Source: Leptospira biflexa (lineage in GTDB: Bacteria > Spirochaetota > Leptospiria > Turneriellales > DYLW01). Taken from it: a stretch of 50,099 bases of DNA. Below the pieces are notes generated by a model. The model worked only from the letters and a program-made list of their open reading frames with translations. It was not told where the DNA came from and ran no database searches. Of the stretch, positions 18,917-28,227 are shown in pieces. Positions within the stretch are counted from its first letter, which is position 1. Every line of letters begins with the position of its first letter. The position numbers and the translations under genes were made by a program. The stretch spans positions 1 through 50,099 of the forward strand of contig DYLW01000015.1 in assembly GCA_020721865.1 (NCBI GenBank), given 5' to 3'.

Positions 18917-20233
18917 ATGATTAATCTTGCTCTGAAATACCGGCCCAAAAATTTTAATGACATAGTGGGGCAGATACACGCTTCGCAGACATTGAAAAAT
19001 TCCATAACCAGCGGTAGCATATCCCATGCCTACCTTTTTTATGGATCCCGTGGAATTGGTAAGACGTCCATGGCCAGAATCGTAGCAAAATCCTTGAATT
19101 GCGTGAACGGACCCACTCTGACTCCCTGTGAGGTATGCGATAACTGCCGGGGAATCAACCAGGGCAACCATGTGGACGTGGTGGAAATGGACGCAGCCTC
19201 CAATCGGGGGATTGAACACATCCGGGAGTTGCGGGAAAACGTCCGCTTTTCTCCCATGAGTTCCCGTTATAAAATTTACATAATTGATGAAGTGCACATG
19301 CTCACGAATGAATCCTTTAACGCTCTGCTGAAGACGCTGGAGGAACCTCCGGAGCATGTGGTATTTATTCTGGCCACCACGGAATTTCACAAGATACCAG
19401 AGACCATTATATCCCGGTGCCAGAATTATCCCTTCAAAAAATTTTCCCTGCCGGACATCACAAATCGGCTGTCTTTTATCCTGGATGCGGAAAAAATTCC
19501 CTTTGAAGAGGATGCCTTGGGATTTATTGCCGCAAAAGCGGAAGGTTCCATGCGGGATGGAATTTCCATTCTGGACAGCATTATCGCATTTACACACCGG
19601 GAAAAAATCACTTTAAATGATATTTATTCAGTTTTGGGAACATTGCCAGCGGAATCCTATGCGAATTTTCTGGATGGGATTAAGACTTCCAATCTCCAAA
19701 AAACCCTCCGGGAGATAAATTCTGTCTATGACGATGGCTTGGATTTAAAACGATTTGTTTGGGATGTTCTGGACACCATAAAAAACATCGTGCTGCTTAA
19801 AAACAATGCCATACAGAATACTACTACCATCTCCAGCTTTACGGAAAATGCCCGGAAAAAAATGGAAGAAATGGCACAAAAATGGGATGGTCATGAGCTT
19901 ATTTTTGTATTTAATTCTTTGTTCACACTTTACAATGAATGGAATATGTTCCCGTCCATGAAATCCGGGGAAATCCGGGCCATGCTGGAAATAAAAATTG
20001 TTCAGATTATGGAATCCCTGAAAAACCCATCCCTGAGCCAGGTTCTCCAGAAACTGGATGGAATCATCAAGAAAATCAATAATGAAAATCCTCCGGATGA
20101 GCCCCAACCAGTGAGAGAGGACATAAAGCCGGATGATACTTCTGATGGTAATGGTTTTTTTATACAAAAAGAATTTTTGGGTACAACGGATCATTCCGAA
20201 AAATATAAAGATATATTCAAGAATAAAGAATAG
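18917..20233 (+). CDS. dnaX: DNA polymerase III subunit gamma-type clamp-loader ATPase
   Basis: 438-residue AAA+ protein of the replicative clamp loader. Walker A GSRGIGKT is at 43-50; four zinc-ligand cysteines are at 62, 71, 74 and 77. The Walker B segment IIDEVHML, sensor LATTE and the SRC motif with the arginine finger follow. GGAGG at 18902-18906 sets the ATG. The length matches the short gamma form; the tau-specific C-terminal domains that bind helicase and polymerase are not evident. Beyond domain III only about 50 polar residues remain. Whether a longer product arises by other means is not visible. Confidence 0.94.
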   Translation: MINLALKYRPKNFNDIVGQIHASQTLKNSITSGSISHAYLFYGSRGIGKTSMARIVAKSLNCVNGPTLTPCEVCDNCRGINQGNHVDVVEMDAASNRGIEHIRELRENVRFSPMSSRYKIYIIDEVHMLTNESFNALLKTLEEPPEHVVFILATTEFHKIPETIISRCQNYPFKKFSLPDITNRLSFILDAEKIPFEEDALGFIAAKAEGSMRDGISILDSIIAFTHREKITLNDIYSVLGTLPAESYANFLDGIKTSNLQKTLREINSVYDDGLDLKRFVWDVLDTIKNIVLLKNNAIQNTTTISSFTENARKKMEEMAQKWDGHELIFVFNSLFTLYNEWNMFPSMKSGEIRAMLEIKIVQIMESLKNPSLSQVLQKLDGIIKKINNENPPDEPQPVREDIKPDDTSDGNGFFIQKEFLGTTDHSEKYKDIFKNKE

Positions 20234-20244
20234 ATAGAGGTTCT

Positions 20245-21129
20245 GTGTACGATATCGATTATGTGGTGGAATCCTATAAAAATCTGGTGAAAAATAATTC
20301 CAGAGAAATATTCAAATACATTGTCCTGCCCATACAGAAAAAATATCGTTCCTATTATTACGGAGAATATTCCGCCCTTTATTCGGCTATGGAAGAAAAT
20401 AAAAAAAAAGATAAACGCATTGCCGTTGCTAATATATTCCAGAAGCTTTTGGAAACTGCTTTATACAGAAAGGATAAGCCTGTATTACTGAAAACCATTT
20501 CCTCTTTTCTGTTTTTTATCCGGACTTCCGCCCATAAGCCGGGAATCATGAATAATGAATATGTGATGTTGCTGTTGAAAACCCTGACAGAATCCTTCCG
20601 TGAGTACGATGAGCTTGCCTTGGGGAATATGGATGAACAGATGGAAAAAATATTCAATCCAGATGAGCTGGCCAAATCCAGAATATCCAGAAAAGGGTTG
20701 TCTCATTATGTTCGGTCACAATTAGATGAGGAGGCCGAGGAATTATACAAAAAAATAGAAGCCTCTTATGTTACAAAAAATCAGGATAAGCTATCCTATT
20801 ATCTGGGACTATTCTCCGGACGATTCTGTAATTATCCCAATGTGAAATTCAGAAATGAGGTGGACGCCATTATTGAAGATATTACCTCGTCAGATCCTGT
20901 ATTTTATACGAAAATGAAACACCGCTTGGCAACCCGTCTATACATGGATATCGCACAAGCCATCAAAAGTGGCGATATCAAAAAAGCAGTACGGGGGATT
21001 TCCACGTATATTATAACATTCCAGAATGATGTATCCATCCCCTATCGCCGGGAAATGGACATTCTGGAGGAAAGCCTCTATAAAATGATTTCAAAATATA
21101 ACCTCTGGGAAAGAGTAAAAATCACCTGA
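20245..21129 (+). CDS. Unknown helical cytosolic protein
   Basis: 294 residues, rich in Lys, Tyr and Glu, with no signal peptide or membrane segment. Predicted mostly helical from its heptad-like spacing; no catalytic motif recognised. The start is a GTG at 20245 with TAGAGG at 20235-20240 upstream, 11 bases after the dnaX stop, so it is likely expressed with dnaX. Its last 8 bases overlap the end of the convergent phospholipase gene. A replication-related role can be suggested only from position. Confidence 0.7.
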   Translation: MYDIDYVVESYKNLVKNNSREIFKYIVLPIQKKYRSYYYGEYSALYSAMEENKKKDKRIAVANIFQKLLETALYRKDKPVLLKTISSFLFFIRTSAHKPGIMNNEYVMLLLKTLTESFREYDELALGNMDEQMEKIFNPDELAKSRISRKGLSHYVRSQLDEEAEELYKKIEASYVTKNQDKLSYYLGLFSGRFCNYPNVKFRNEVDAIIEDITSSDPVFYTKMKHRLATRLYMDIAQAIKSGDIKKAVRGISTYIITFQNDVSIPYRREMDILEESLYKMISKYNLWERVKIT

Positions 21130-21991
21130 TCGTCAGGCTTTTTCTTGCATCGTCATACCCCAATTGCAGGAAAGTTTCTGCCTGCTCCCTGCTGAAATTC
21201 AGAAAGGACTGAACTCCCAGGTTTTTCCTTGGCTGGATAATGTGCATGACAATGGGCTTATTTTCCGATTGGAGCCGGTATTGAAATTCATTGACTTTTT
21301 CCGGCTTCATGGATGTCAGAACTGTTTCGAATGATCCCATCAGCACCAGATCCAGAATTCGCTGGAATGCTTCTGCCCGGTTTCTGGGTAGAGGATTGTC
21401 ATCGCCACCCCGGGGAGCCAGCAAAATCGCATAGATTTTTTTCACCCCGGCATCAATGAGTGGGGTAATGGGGGTATTCATCCCCAGGCCACCGTCCCAG
21501 TAGTGATTTTTTCTGCCGATGGTTATATGCGGAAAGGCCATGGGTATCGCTGCGGATGCCATAATGTGCTGGACGGTGATTGTATCATTGGAGAAAATTT
21601 CCAGCTCTCCTGTGCGAATGTTGATCGCAGGAATAAAAACTTTAATGGCCGATGTGCGTATTTTTTCAATATCAATTTCACGGGTCAGGAGTTTCTTCAG
21701 CGGGGTTGTGTCCAGAACCGGGGTGTGAGATTTCCGGAAAAACCCGGAAACGGTTTTCCAGATAGAATATCGGAAAATGGAACTCTGTCTGGTGTTCAGC
21801 CAGAATTCTTCCAGTTTTTCTATGGTGAATCCAGACGCCAGAGCAGCCGCATTGATGGCTCCTACGGATGTTCCGGCTATAACCCCAGGGTAGATCTTCC
21901 TTTCATACAAATATTTCAGTGCTCCCATTTCATAACTTCCCCTCCCCCCACCTCCGCTTAGAGCCAGTCCAATTTTTTTATCTGTTTTCAT
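21122..21991 (-). CDS. Patatin-like phospholipase
   Basis: 289-residue serine hydrolase of the patatin/RssA family. The oxyanion-hole glycines GGGGRG are at 13-18, the nucleophile elbow GTSVG has Ser42, and the catalytic Asp166 is in DGG. Such enzymes cleave acyl chains from phospholipids. I start it at the ATG at 21991, giving the usual short lead to the glycine loop; a longer frame from 22162 would run into the region upstream of the divergent lipoprotein gene. No signal peptide, so it likely acts at the inner face of the membrane or in the cytosol. Confidence 0.9.
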   Translation of the reverse strand: MKTDKKIGLALSGGGGRGSYEMGALKYLYERKIYPGVIAGTSVGAINAAALASGFTIEKLEEFWLNTRQSSIFRYSIWKTVSGFFRKSHTPVLDTTPLKKLLTREIDIEKIRTSAIKVFIPAINIRTGELEIFSNDTITVQHIMASAAIPMAFPHITIGRKNHYWDGGLGMNTPITPLIDAGVKKIYAILLAPRGGDDNPLPRNRAEAFQRILDLVLMGSFETVLTSMKPEKVNEFQYRLQSENKPIVMHIIQPRKNLGVQSFLNFSREQAETFLQLGYDDARKSLTIR

Positions 21992-22017
21992 AAGCCCAAA
22001 AAAAACACAGATTTTTG

Positions 22018-22043
22018 TTGACAATAACAATCCGTTATAGAAT
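22018..22043 (+). promoter_or_regulatory. Possible promoter elements for the lipoprotein gene
   Basis: TTGACA at 22018-22023 is a perfect -35-like hexamer between the divergent phospholipase and lipoprotein genes. The best following -10-like hexamer, TAGAAT at 22038-22043, is only 14 bases away, shorter than the preferred 17. The call is tentative. Confidence 0.3.
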
Positions 22044-22097
22044 GGTTCACGCATGACTGGATTTAGCAGTATAAAATTATTTGGAAAGGGAAAGGTT

Positions 22098-22703
22098 ATG
22101 AAAACAAAATCATGGATCATTCTTGGTGTGATGTTGGTGGTTTTTGGGTTGGGCTCCTGCAAAAGCTCAGAGGATTACTATTACCTTAAAAAACCCATCG
22201 AGGCAAAATCAAAAATCGCTGTGTTCATAAAAGGGGATAACCAGGTAAAAAATGCGGTTTTTATTGAATTTATGCAGGCCGGGTATGAGGTGAAGGCAGT
22301 AAACGCTTCGGACTTTTATACCACGAAGGATGTATTTGATATTAAAGACTTCCAGCGGGTGGCCTATATCGCCAATATAAAAGCAAATTCCACACAGAAT
22401 ACCGCTACTCTGTTTGATAAAATGTTTGATAATGTGTATAAACTGCATATTTACAACTTTGAAAATTCAAAGGCGGAGATTATCCGGACCATGCAGAAGG
22501 AATGGGGGGTGGATTATATCATTCTTCTTTCCATGGAGGGTTGGGATAAGGGCTATTCCTGGGCCAGGGCCATTGACCTGACCACCATGGATCTGGTTTA
22601 TGTACATAATTATCCGGCACAAAAAAGTGACAGTTACCAATCCATTATCCGGAAAATGATCCAGACCATACAGGGCCAAGCCGGCTCCAAAGCCAAAAAG
22701 TAA
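22098..22703 (+). CDS. Lipoprotein, short member of a duplicated family
   Basis: 201 residues. The N-terminus is a clear lipoprotein signal: MKTK, a hydrophobic run, and lipobox LGSC with Cys21. AAAGG at 22091-22095 supports the ATG at 22098; a longer frame from 22053 would spoil the signal. Residues 39-75 and 137-190 match the C-terminal half of the next gene product: AGYEVKA against EGYNVKA, VDYIILL against VDYLIVI, and RAIDL and SYQ in both. The two genes therefore share a domain and probably arose by duplication. Function unknown; location at an envelope membrane is likely. Confidence 0.75.
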   Translation: MKTKSWIILGVMLVVFGLGSCKSSEDYYYLKKPIEAKSKIAVFIKGDNQVKNAVFIEFMQAGYEVKAVNASDFYTTKDVFDIKDFQRVAYIANIKANSTQNTATLFDKMFDNVYKLHIYNFENSKAEIIRTMQKEWGVDYIILLSMEGWDKGYSWARAIDLTTMDLVYVHNYPAQKSDSYQSIIRKMIQTIQGQAGSKAKK

Positions 22704-22707
22704 CCCC

Positions 22708-23850
22708 ATGAAAAAAGGCGGCTTGCTTTCTATTCTATTTTTCTTTCTGGCTTTTCTAAGCGGAGAGTATCTTTTTGCCAAAGATAAAGATAAGATTGAA
22801 GTGGCCTTTGTGGAGTTTAAAAATTCCCAGAATATCCCGGATGTGGATTTTCTTGCCAACTCGTTACCGCTATCCATCTCCAGCACGCTTTCCAAAGATG
22901 ATAAGTATACTGTTTACCAGCCAAAGGAATTTGGGAAAGCTGTTAAAGATAAAAGTGTCAAGCCGGCAGATTTGCTCAAGGCCATTGATGAGAATAATAT
23001 TGCCAAGTTACGCAAAAGTGTCTCAGCGGATGCTGTGATTTATGGGGATTATCTTTATGATCCGGCGGATGATTCCCTTCGGGTGAACGTGAAAATGTAT
23101 TTGGTTTCCCAGCAGTCAGAGATTGTTTTTACAGTGGACGGATATCTGGGCTTTGGCATTTTCAATATCATTGACAAAGTCAAAATTATTCTCACAACAT
23201 ACCTGACAGAGAATAAGTATATTACTAAAGCCATCCCCAAGGGTTCCAATATTGCGTTGATCTCCAATCTAACAAACCGGGAGAAGAACCAATTACTTAT
23301 TTCCTTTCTCCGGGAGGGGTATAATGTGAAAGCATTCATGCTCAATGATTTCCATTATCTGGAGCGAGGGGAGACAATACCGTTTTATAATCTCACCTCC
23401 AGGGAAATGAGTTTGAGCACAATGCCCAGAGAAGATGAGAAACAATTCCAGGCATTATATGGGGTACAAATGGGAAGTGCTGTGGAAAATGTGGAAGCTC
23501 GTATAAAAAATGATGCCACCATTAAGAAATACACGCAAGAATATCGACCTCTGAAGCTTGCTGCCGTTAAAAAAATAAAAGAAAACTATTATGTGGATTA
23601 TTTGATTGTAATCCACTTTGACCACAGGAATAAGAAGATGTACACCCGTGCTATCGACCTGAAAGATGAGAACATTATCTGGATACAGAATTCCATTTCT
23701 GTCGCCCAGTTGTCTGATAGTGAGGTTTCTTATCAGAAGATCGCGGGGATCATCATCAAAGAGATGTCCCAAGTTCAGGAAATCCGGTTGGATTTTACGG
23801 ATGATGAGAAGAAAGAAGAAGGAAAATCCAAACCGCAGGAAAAAATGTAA
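22708..23850 (+). CDS. Exported two-domain protein, long member of the duplicated family
   Basis: 380 residues with a cleavable signal peptide (hydrophobic run 5-23, likely cut after FA at 24). Residues 29-170 look like the CsgG/FlgO-type nucleotide-free fold seen in envelope lipoproteins: a strand VAFVEFKN, a segment listing weak repeats, then SADAVIYGDY and a strand-rich end. That resemblance is by pattern only. Residues 176-217 and 286-355 align with the preceding lipoprotein. The tail is highly charged. The ATG lies 4 bases after the previous stop with no clear ribosome binding site, so translation is probably coupled. Confidence 0.7.
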   Translation: MKKGGLLSILFFFLAFLSGEYLFAKDKDKIEVAFVEFKNSQNIPDVDFLANSLPLSISSTLSKDDKYTVYQPKEFGKAVKDKSVKPADLLKAIDENNIAKLRKSVSADAVIYGDYLYDPADDSLRVNVKMYLVSQQSEIVFTVDGYLGFGIFNIIDKVKIILTTYLTENKYITKAIPKGSNIALISNLTNREKNQLLISFLREGYNVKAFMLNDFHYLERGETIPFYNLTSREMSLSTMPREDEKQFQALYGVQMGSAVENVEARIKNDATIKKYTQEYRPLKLAAVKKIKENYYVDYLIVIHFDHRNKKMYTRAIDLKDENIIWIQNSISVAQLSDSEVSYQKIAGIIIKEMSQVQEIRLDFTDDEKKEEGKSKPQEKM

Positions 23851-23884
23851 CGTAAATTATAATAAAAAGGCATAGGAGAAACAC

Positions 23885-24502
23885 ATGAAAAAAATAATAC
23901 TATTAATGATGGCATTTACGCTGGGGGTTCAGGTGGCATCAGCCAAGCCGTTAATGGAGAGCCTCGCGGCAGAAATCCAGCCTGGCGTCAGTCTGGCCAT
24001 TGGGGATTATATGGGCACTGGGGTTTCCGCTGCCTTTGGGGTAAAAACAACCTATCTGAATTATTCCATTGGCAGTAATTATTATATTACCAATGTTCCA
24101 GCGGCAGAAGTGAAGGATTTTCCCGATTACAGTAAAATCGGGGCCGGCAATGGAAATCTGGCGGATGTATTTCTCCGGATTGAATATCCCATCCCGCTTT
24201 TATTGACAAAATATGGAATTCGTCTTTACACAGGACTGGATGTGGGAGAATCCTATTTCTTTGGTATCTACAAAGAGGGAAAGTACTATGTGAAAAAGCC
24301 AATGCTGGGTTATATGGGTAGCGTTTATGTATCCGGAGGATATTCCATTACACAGCAGACAGAGATTATGGTAAGTGTTTCCTATGCGGTTCGCTCCATG
24401 AACTATGAATTGGAAACAAATGTTTCTCCTTCCATGTCATCTCCTGCCTTCCATGCTGGTATAAGATTTCATAGTGGTGATCTGTTTGAAATGAAATACT
24501 GA
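23885..24502 (+). CDS. Small exported protein, probable outer-membrane beta-barrel
   Basis: 205 residues with a standard signal peptide ending VASA (about residue 20). The mature part alternates polar and apolar residues in short strands rich in Gly, Tyr and Ser, as in eight-stranded barrels. It ends in a strand (AGIRFHSGDLFEMKY) with a terminal Tyr. AGGAGA upstream of the ATG is a good ribosome binding site. It follows the two related exported proteins by 34 bases and may belong with them. No family recognised. Confidence 0.65.
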   Translation: MKKIILLMMAFTLGVQVASAKPLMESLAAEIQPGVSLAIGDYMGTGVSAAFGVKTTYLNYSIGSNYYITNVPAAEVKDFPDYSKIGAGNGNLADVFLRIEYPIPLLLTKYGIRLYTGLDVGESYFFGIYKEGKYYVKKPMLGYMGSVYVSGGYSITQQTEIMVSVSYAVRSMNYELETNVSPSMSSPAFHAGIRFHSGDLFEMKY

Positions 24503-24519
24503 TGTTTGAGAGGGGGGAT

Positions 24520-24593
24520 TGGGCGATATAGGATTCGAACCTATGACCCCCTGCTTGTAAGGCAGGTGCTCTAACCAGCTGAGCTAATCGCCC
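24520..24593 (-). tRNA. tRNA-Val (anticodon UAC)
   Basis: Read on the minus strand, a 7-base acceptor stem GGGCGAT/ATCGCCC closes a full cloverleaf. The anticodon stem CCTGC/GCAGG encloses loop CTTACAA, giving anticodon TAC for valine. The T arm contains GGTTCGAATCC and the discriminator base is A. CCA is not encoded. It starts 7 bases after the rpsT stop on the same strand and faces the end of the barrel gene. Confidence 0.96.
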
Positions 24594-24600
24594 TTGATTT

Positions 24601-24867
24601 TTATGAATTTACTTTTGATACCAACGCCGTTAATCGGGATTTTTTACGGTTAGCTGTATTCTTATGGAATAGGTTGGTTTTTGTTGCTTTGTCAATCCTG
24701 GAAAAAAACATGCTTAGAAATTGTTGTGCTTCTTCTTTTTTATTCTCGGCAACAGCTTTCCTAACCTTTTTTTCATAAGTTCTTACAGTGGACTTTTTGC
24801 TTTTATTCAGGTCATAGCTTTTTATATTTTGCTTTTCCCGTTTTTTTGCTGATTTAATATTTGGCAT
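24601..24867 (-). CDS. rpsT: 30S ribosomal protein S20
   Basis: 88 residues, standard for S20: NIKSAKKR at the N-terminus, a Lys-rich helical body, and the C-terminal KNTANRKKSRL motif. It binds 16S rRNA early in small-subunit assembly. AGAGGAA just upstream supports the ATG at 24867, and a longer frame adds ten unlike residues. It is transcribed away from tuf and probably together with tRNA-Val. Confidence 0.95.
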   Translation of the reverse strand: MPNIKSAKKREKQNIKSYDLNKSKKSTVRTYEKKVRKAVAENKKEEAQQFLSMFFSRIDKATKTNLFHKNTANRKKSRLTALVSKVNS

Positions 24868-25084
24868 GTTTTCCTCTCGTCCATAATTGATATCCAATAT
24901 ACCCAGTCAATTCTTTATTCCTTAAATAATCAGAAATTTTATCAATAGGCAGAATTATATATTCCAGAACAAATAAAATTTCCGGGATTTTCAAATTAAA
25001 TTATCCTTGTCGTCATACCGGGCTTTTATAAATTGGTTTTTCAATTGCGTATTTTTTTAAGTTTAATATAGAAGGAGCCTTGAA

Positions 25085-26290
25085 ATGTCGAAGGAAAAAT
25101 TTGATAGAAGTAAGACGCACGTGAATGTTGGAACAATTGGTCACGTGGATCATGGAAAAACTACTCTGACAGCCGCCATTACATCTGTGCTGGCAAGAAA
25201 ATTCGGGGGAGCTAATAAAGCTGTAGCATATGACGAAATCGACAATGCTCCCGAAGAAAGAGAAAGGGGAATTACAATTGCTACATCACACCAGGAATAT
25301 GAGACACAGAAGCGTCACTATGCCCATGTGGACTGCCCCGGACACGCCGACTACGTAAAGAACATGATTACCGGTGCTGCCCAGATGGATGCCGCTATTC
25401 TTGTGGTGAGTGCCACTGATGGCCCCATGCCGCAAACAAGAGAGCACATTTTGTTAGCCCGCCAGGTTGGGGTGCCCAGAATGGTAGTTTTTATGAATAA
25501 AGTGGATATGTTACCAGAAAGCGATCGGGCAGAAGTGCTCGAGCTGGTAGAAATGGAAGTGCGGGATCTTCTGAATAAATACCAGTTTCCCGGGAATGAA
25601 ATCCCTTTTGTGGCGGGATCCGCATTAAAAGCAATGGAAGGAGATACCGGAGAGTATGGAGAGGGTGCCATTCTTAAGCTCGCTGATGCTTTGGATGCTT
25701 ATGTGCCTGATCCTGTGCGTGATGTGGACAAACCATTTCTGCTTCCAGTAGAAGATGTTTTCTCCATTCAGGGACGTGGAACGGTTGCTACCGGAAGGAT
25801 TGAAAGAGGAAAAATCAATCTCAATGAGGAAGTGGAGATTGTGGGAATTCATGACACCACAAAAACCACCGTTACCGGAATTGAGATGTTCCGCAAACTG
25901 CTGGATTTTGGTCAGGCAGGGGACAATGTGGGTGTTCTTCTTCGCGGGATCAAGAAAGATGATATTGAGCGTGGCCAGGTTATTGCCAAGCCCGGCAGTA
26001 TCACACCTCACAAAAAGTTCAGTGCGGAAGTGTTGGTTCTGACCAAAGAAGAGGGTGGTCGACACACTCCTTTCTTTAACAACTATCGGCCTCAATTTTA
26101 TTTCAGAACAACCGACGTAACCGGTCAAATTCAACTTCCGGAAGGGGTAGAAATGGTGAATCCTGGGGATAATATCACTATGGTGGTGGAGTTACATTCC
26201 AAGATTGCCATGGATGAAGGTCTCCGGTTTGCCATCCGCGAAGGTGGAAGAACCATCGGTGCCGGTGTTGTGAGCAAGATTATTGAATAA
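25085..26290 (+). CDS. tuf: Elongation factor Tu
   Basis: 401-residue GTPase that delivers aminoacyl-tRNA to the ribosome. G1 GHVDHGKT is at 19-26, then the switch I RGITI segment, [12 protein letters not shown] and NKVDM; domains II and III follow in full. AAGGAGCC at 25072-25079 is the ribosome binding site. The 217 bases upstream, shared with divergent rpsT, are AT-rich and should hold the promoter, but no -35/-10 pair there has good spacing. It heads the ribosomal array; rpsL, rpsG and fusA are not adjacent. Confidence 0.98.
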   Translation: MSKEKFDRSKTHVNVGTIGHVDHGKTTLTAAITSVLARKFGGANKAVAYDEIDNAPEERERGITIATSHQEYETQKRHYAHVDCPGHADYVKNMITGAAQMDAAILVVSATDGPMPQTREHILLARQVGVPRMVVFMNKVDMLPESDRAEVLELVEMEVRDLLNKYQFPGNEIPFVAGSALKAMEGDTGEYGEGAILKLADALDAYVPDPVRDVDKPFLLPVEDVFSIQGRGTVATGRIERGKINLNEEVEIVGIHDTTKTTVTGIEMFRKLLDFGQAGDNVGVLLRGIKKDDIERGQVIAKPGSITPHKKFSAEVLVLTKEEGGRHTPFFNNYRPQFYFRTTDVTGQIQLPEGVEMVNPGDNITMVVELHSKIAMDEGLRFAIREGGRTIGAGVVSKIIE

Positions 26291-26295
26291 AAATC

Positions 26296-26598
26296 ATGCA
26301 AAAAATCAGAGTTAAATTAAAATCATTTGATCACGGGCTGCTGGAACAGTCAGCCCGTGAGATTGTTGGGTCAGTTCAGAGAACCAGGGCAAAAATTGCA
26401 GGCCCTGTGCCTTTGCCCACAAGAGTGGAAAAATTTACTGTTCTGCGCTCAACCTTTGTTAACAAGGATTCCCGTGATCAGTATGAAATGAGAACGCATT
26501 CCCGGTTAATAGATATTTTAGAGCCAAACGAAGATACCATTGACGCATTAATGAAACTTCAATTACCGGCGGGGGTCTCCGTCGATATTAAATCCTAA
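26296..26598 (+). CDS. rpsJ: 30S ribosomal protein S10
   Basis: 100 residues, standard length. [14 protein letters not shown] at the N-terminus and the [18 protein letters not shown] hook region are typical; S10 also joins NusB in antitermination in other bacteria. It begins 5 bases after the tuf stop with no strong ribosome binding site of its own, so coupling to tuf is likely. Confidence 0.97.
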   Translation: MQKIRVKLKSFDHGLLEQSAREIVGSVQRTRAKIAGPVPLPTRVEKFTVLRSTFVNKDSRDQYEMRTHSRLIDILEPNEDTIDALMKLQLPAGVSVDIKS

Positions 26599-26607
26599 GG
26601 GGATTCT

Positions 26608-27231
26608 ATGAAAGGGCTGATGGGAAAAAAAATGGGTATGACCCAGATATGGACAAGTGAAGGAAAAATGGTACCCGTTACAGTAGTAAAGGCGGAGCCA
26701 TCTTATGTTGTCCAAATAAAAACAGAGGACAAAGATGGATACAGTGCCTTCCAATTGGGTTATGGCATCACCGAGGAAAAAGATCTGAATCTCTCGTTGA
26801 AAGGGCACCAGAAAAAATTAAATGAGTCCTCTAATGTCCATGTTTCCGGTTTTTATGAATTAAGGGATTATCCGGAAAATCTCCAGATTGGTCAGCAGAT
26901 TGGTGTTACAATCTTTGAAGCAGGTCAGAAGATAAGCGTGCGTTCCATTTCCAAAGGAAAGGGATTTCAGGGTGCTGTCAAGCGTCATGGATTTCATGGG
27001 GGTAGAAAGACCCATGGTTCCCGATTACACCGTTCCACTGGTTCCGTGGGAGCAGGTACAACACCGGGAAATGTTATTAAAGGGAAAAGAATGCCAGGTA
27101 GAATGGGCAATGAATGGATTACCGTTAAAAACATTGAAATAATAAAAATCGACCCGGAAAATAAAATTATGTTGTTGAAGGGATCCGTTCCTGGTCCCCA
27201 GGGCAGAGAAGTTTTTCTTTATGGTAAGTAA
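26608..27231 (+). CDS. rplC: 50S ribosomal protein L3
   Basis: 207 residues. It opens with GLMGKKMGMTQIW. The extended loop that reaches the peptidyl transferase centre (GFHGGRKTHGSRLHR, then GSVGAGTTPGNV) is present. AAGGGGA precedes the ATG. One of the first proteins assembled on 23S rRNA. Nothing unusual in length. Confidence 0.97.
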   Translation: MKGLMGKKMGMTQIWTSEGKMVPVTVVKAEPSYVVQIKTEDKDGYSAFQLGYGITEEKDLNLSLKGHQKKLNESSNVHVSGFYELRDYPENLQIGQQIGVTIFEAGQKISVRSISKGKGFQGAVKRHGFHGGRKTHGSRLHRSTGSVGAGTTPGNVIKGKRMPGRMGNEWITVKNIEIIKIDPENKIMLLKGSVPGPQGREVFLYGK

Positions 27232-27243
27232 TAGAGGTTAAGA

Positions 27244-27927
27244 ATGATCAAGATACTGGATTTCAACGGGGCAGATAAAGGTTCTTATTCACTGCCGGAT
27301 ACTCTGGTCTCAAAAGAAGTGAATAAGCATGTTATCTGGGAATTGATAACGGCAGAAAATGCCAATATGCGCCAGGGAACACACAAAGTAAAGCTTCGTT
27401 CAGAGGTGAGTGGTGGTGGCAGGAAACCATGGCGGCAGAAAGGGACCGGGCATGCTCGTTCCGGGTCAAACAGATCCCCAGTATGGGTTGGGGGTGGAAC
27501 TGTATTTGGTCCTCTTCCCAGAACATACAACCAAGCGATCACAAAAAAGAAGAAGATTGCTGGTTACAGAAATATAATTCTGGATAAAATACAAAGAAAT
27601 GCCCTTGTGGTTCTCGATGAGTTATTGCTGAAAGAATTCAAAACATCTGTTGCCTTCTCCGGCATTAAAAAAGTTGTAGCGGCATCCCCTTTTTATGAAG
27701 CATATTCAGAAAACCGGAAACTCAGAGAAAATTCCAATGAAAATCGGAGAAAAATTACATTGGTTGTCAAGGAAGAATCTGCAAAAAAAGCATTCAGAAA
27801 CATTCCATGGATTCAATGGGTAAATGTGGATAGGGTCTCCGCAAGATTACTTTACTACAACCACGGTTTGATTGTCACAAAAGACGCTATGGAGCAGATG
27901 GTCTCCAGATTTATCGGAGAAAAATAA
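27244..27927 (+). CDS. rplD: 50S ribosomal protein L4
   Basis: 227 residues. The long loop that lines the exit tunnel is recognisable (GGGRKPWRQKGTGHARSGS), followed by the globular domain. In Escherichia coli L4 also represses its own operon; whether it does so here is unknown. AGAGG lies just upstream of the ATG. A Lys/Asn-rich stretch near residues 155-175 is slightly longer than in many relatives. Confidence 0.96.
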   Translation: MIKILDFNGADKGSYSLPDTLVSKEVNKHVIWELITAENANMRQGTHKVKLRSEVSGGGRKPWRQKGTGHARSGSNRSPVWVGGGTVFGPLPRTYNQAITKKKKIAGYRNIILDKIQRNALVVLDELLLKEFKTSVAFSGIKKVVAASPFYEAYSENRKLRENSNENRRKITLVVKEESAKKAFRNIPWIQWVNVDRVSARLLYYNHGLIVTKDAMEQMVSRFIGEK

Positions 27928-27937
27928 GAGGGCAATT

Positions 27938-28225
27938 ATGCACGTATATGATATTTTAACAAAGCCGGTTCTCAGTGAAAAAACAGAGTATCTGCGGGAA
28001 AAGTCCAATATCTATGTTTTTGAGATTAGTAAACGGGCCAATAAGCCCATGGTCAAAATGGCCATTAAAGAGATCTTTAACGTGGTTCCAAGGAAAGTAA
28101 ACATTGTCAATCTGCCCGCGAAGGAAAAGCGGAACAGATACGGCATTGGGCTAACCCAAGGGAAAAAAAAGGCCTATGTTTATCTTGACAAAAAAGATAA
28201 AATCGTACTTTATGAGGGAGTTTGA
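27938..28225 (+). CDS. rplW: 50S ribosomal protein L23
   Basis: 95 residues. It opens [15 protein letters not shown], and the loop near the exit tunnel mouth carries PRKVNIVN. L23 is a docking site for trigger factor and SRP. I start it at the ATG at 27938, 10 bases after rplD, which gives the family start; the longer frame from 27872 overlaps rplD. Confidence 0.96.
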   Translation: MHVYDILTKPVLSEKTEYLREKSNIYVFEISKRANKPMVKMAIKEIFNVVPRKVNIVNLPAKEKRNRYGIGLTQGKKKAYVYLDKKDKIVLYEGV

Positions 28226-28227
28226 TA

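Noticed and set aside
18068..19597. A 509-codon open frame on the minus strand opposite the PBP and dnaX
   Set aside because: It spans two well-supported genes on the other strand, lacks a ribosome binding site and has no recognisable motif; it reflects codon bias of the real genes.
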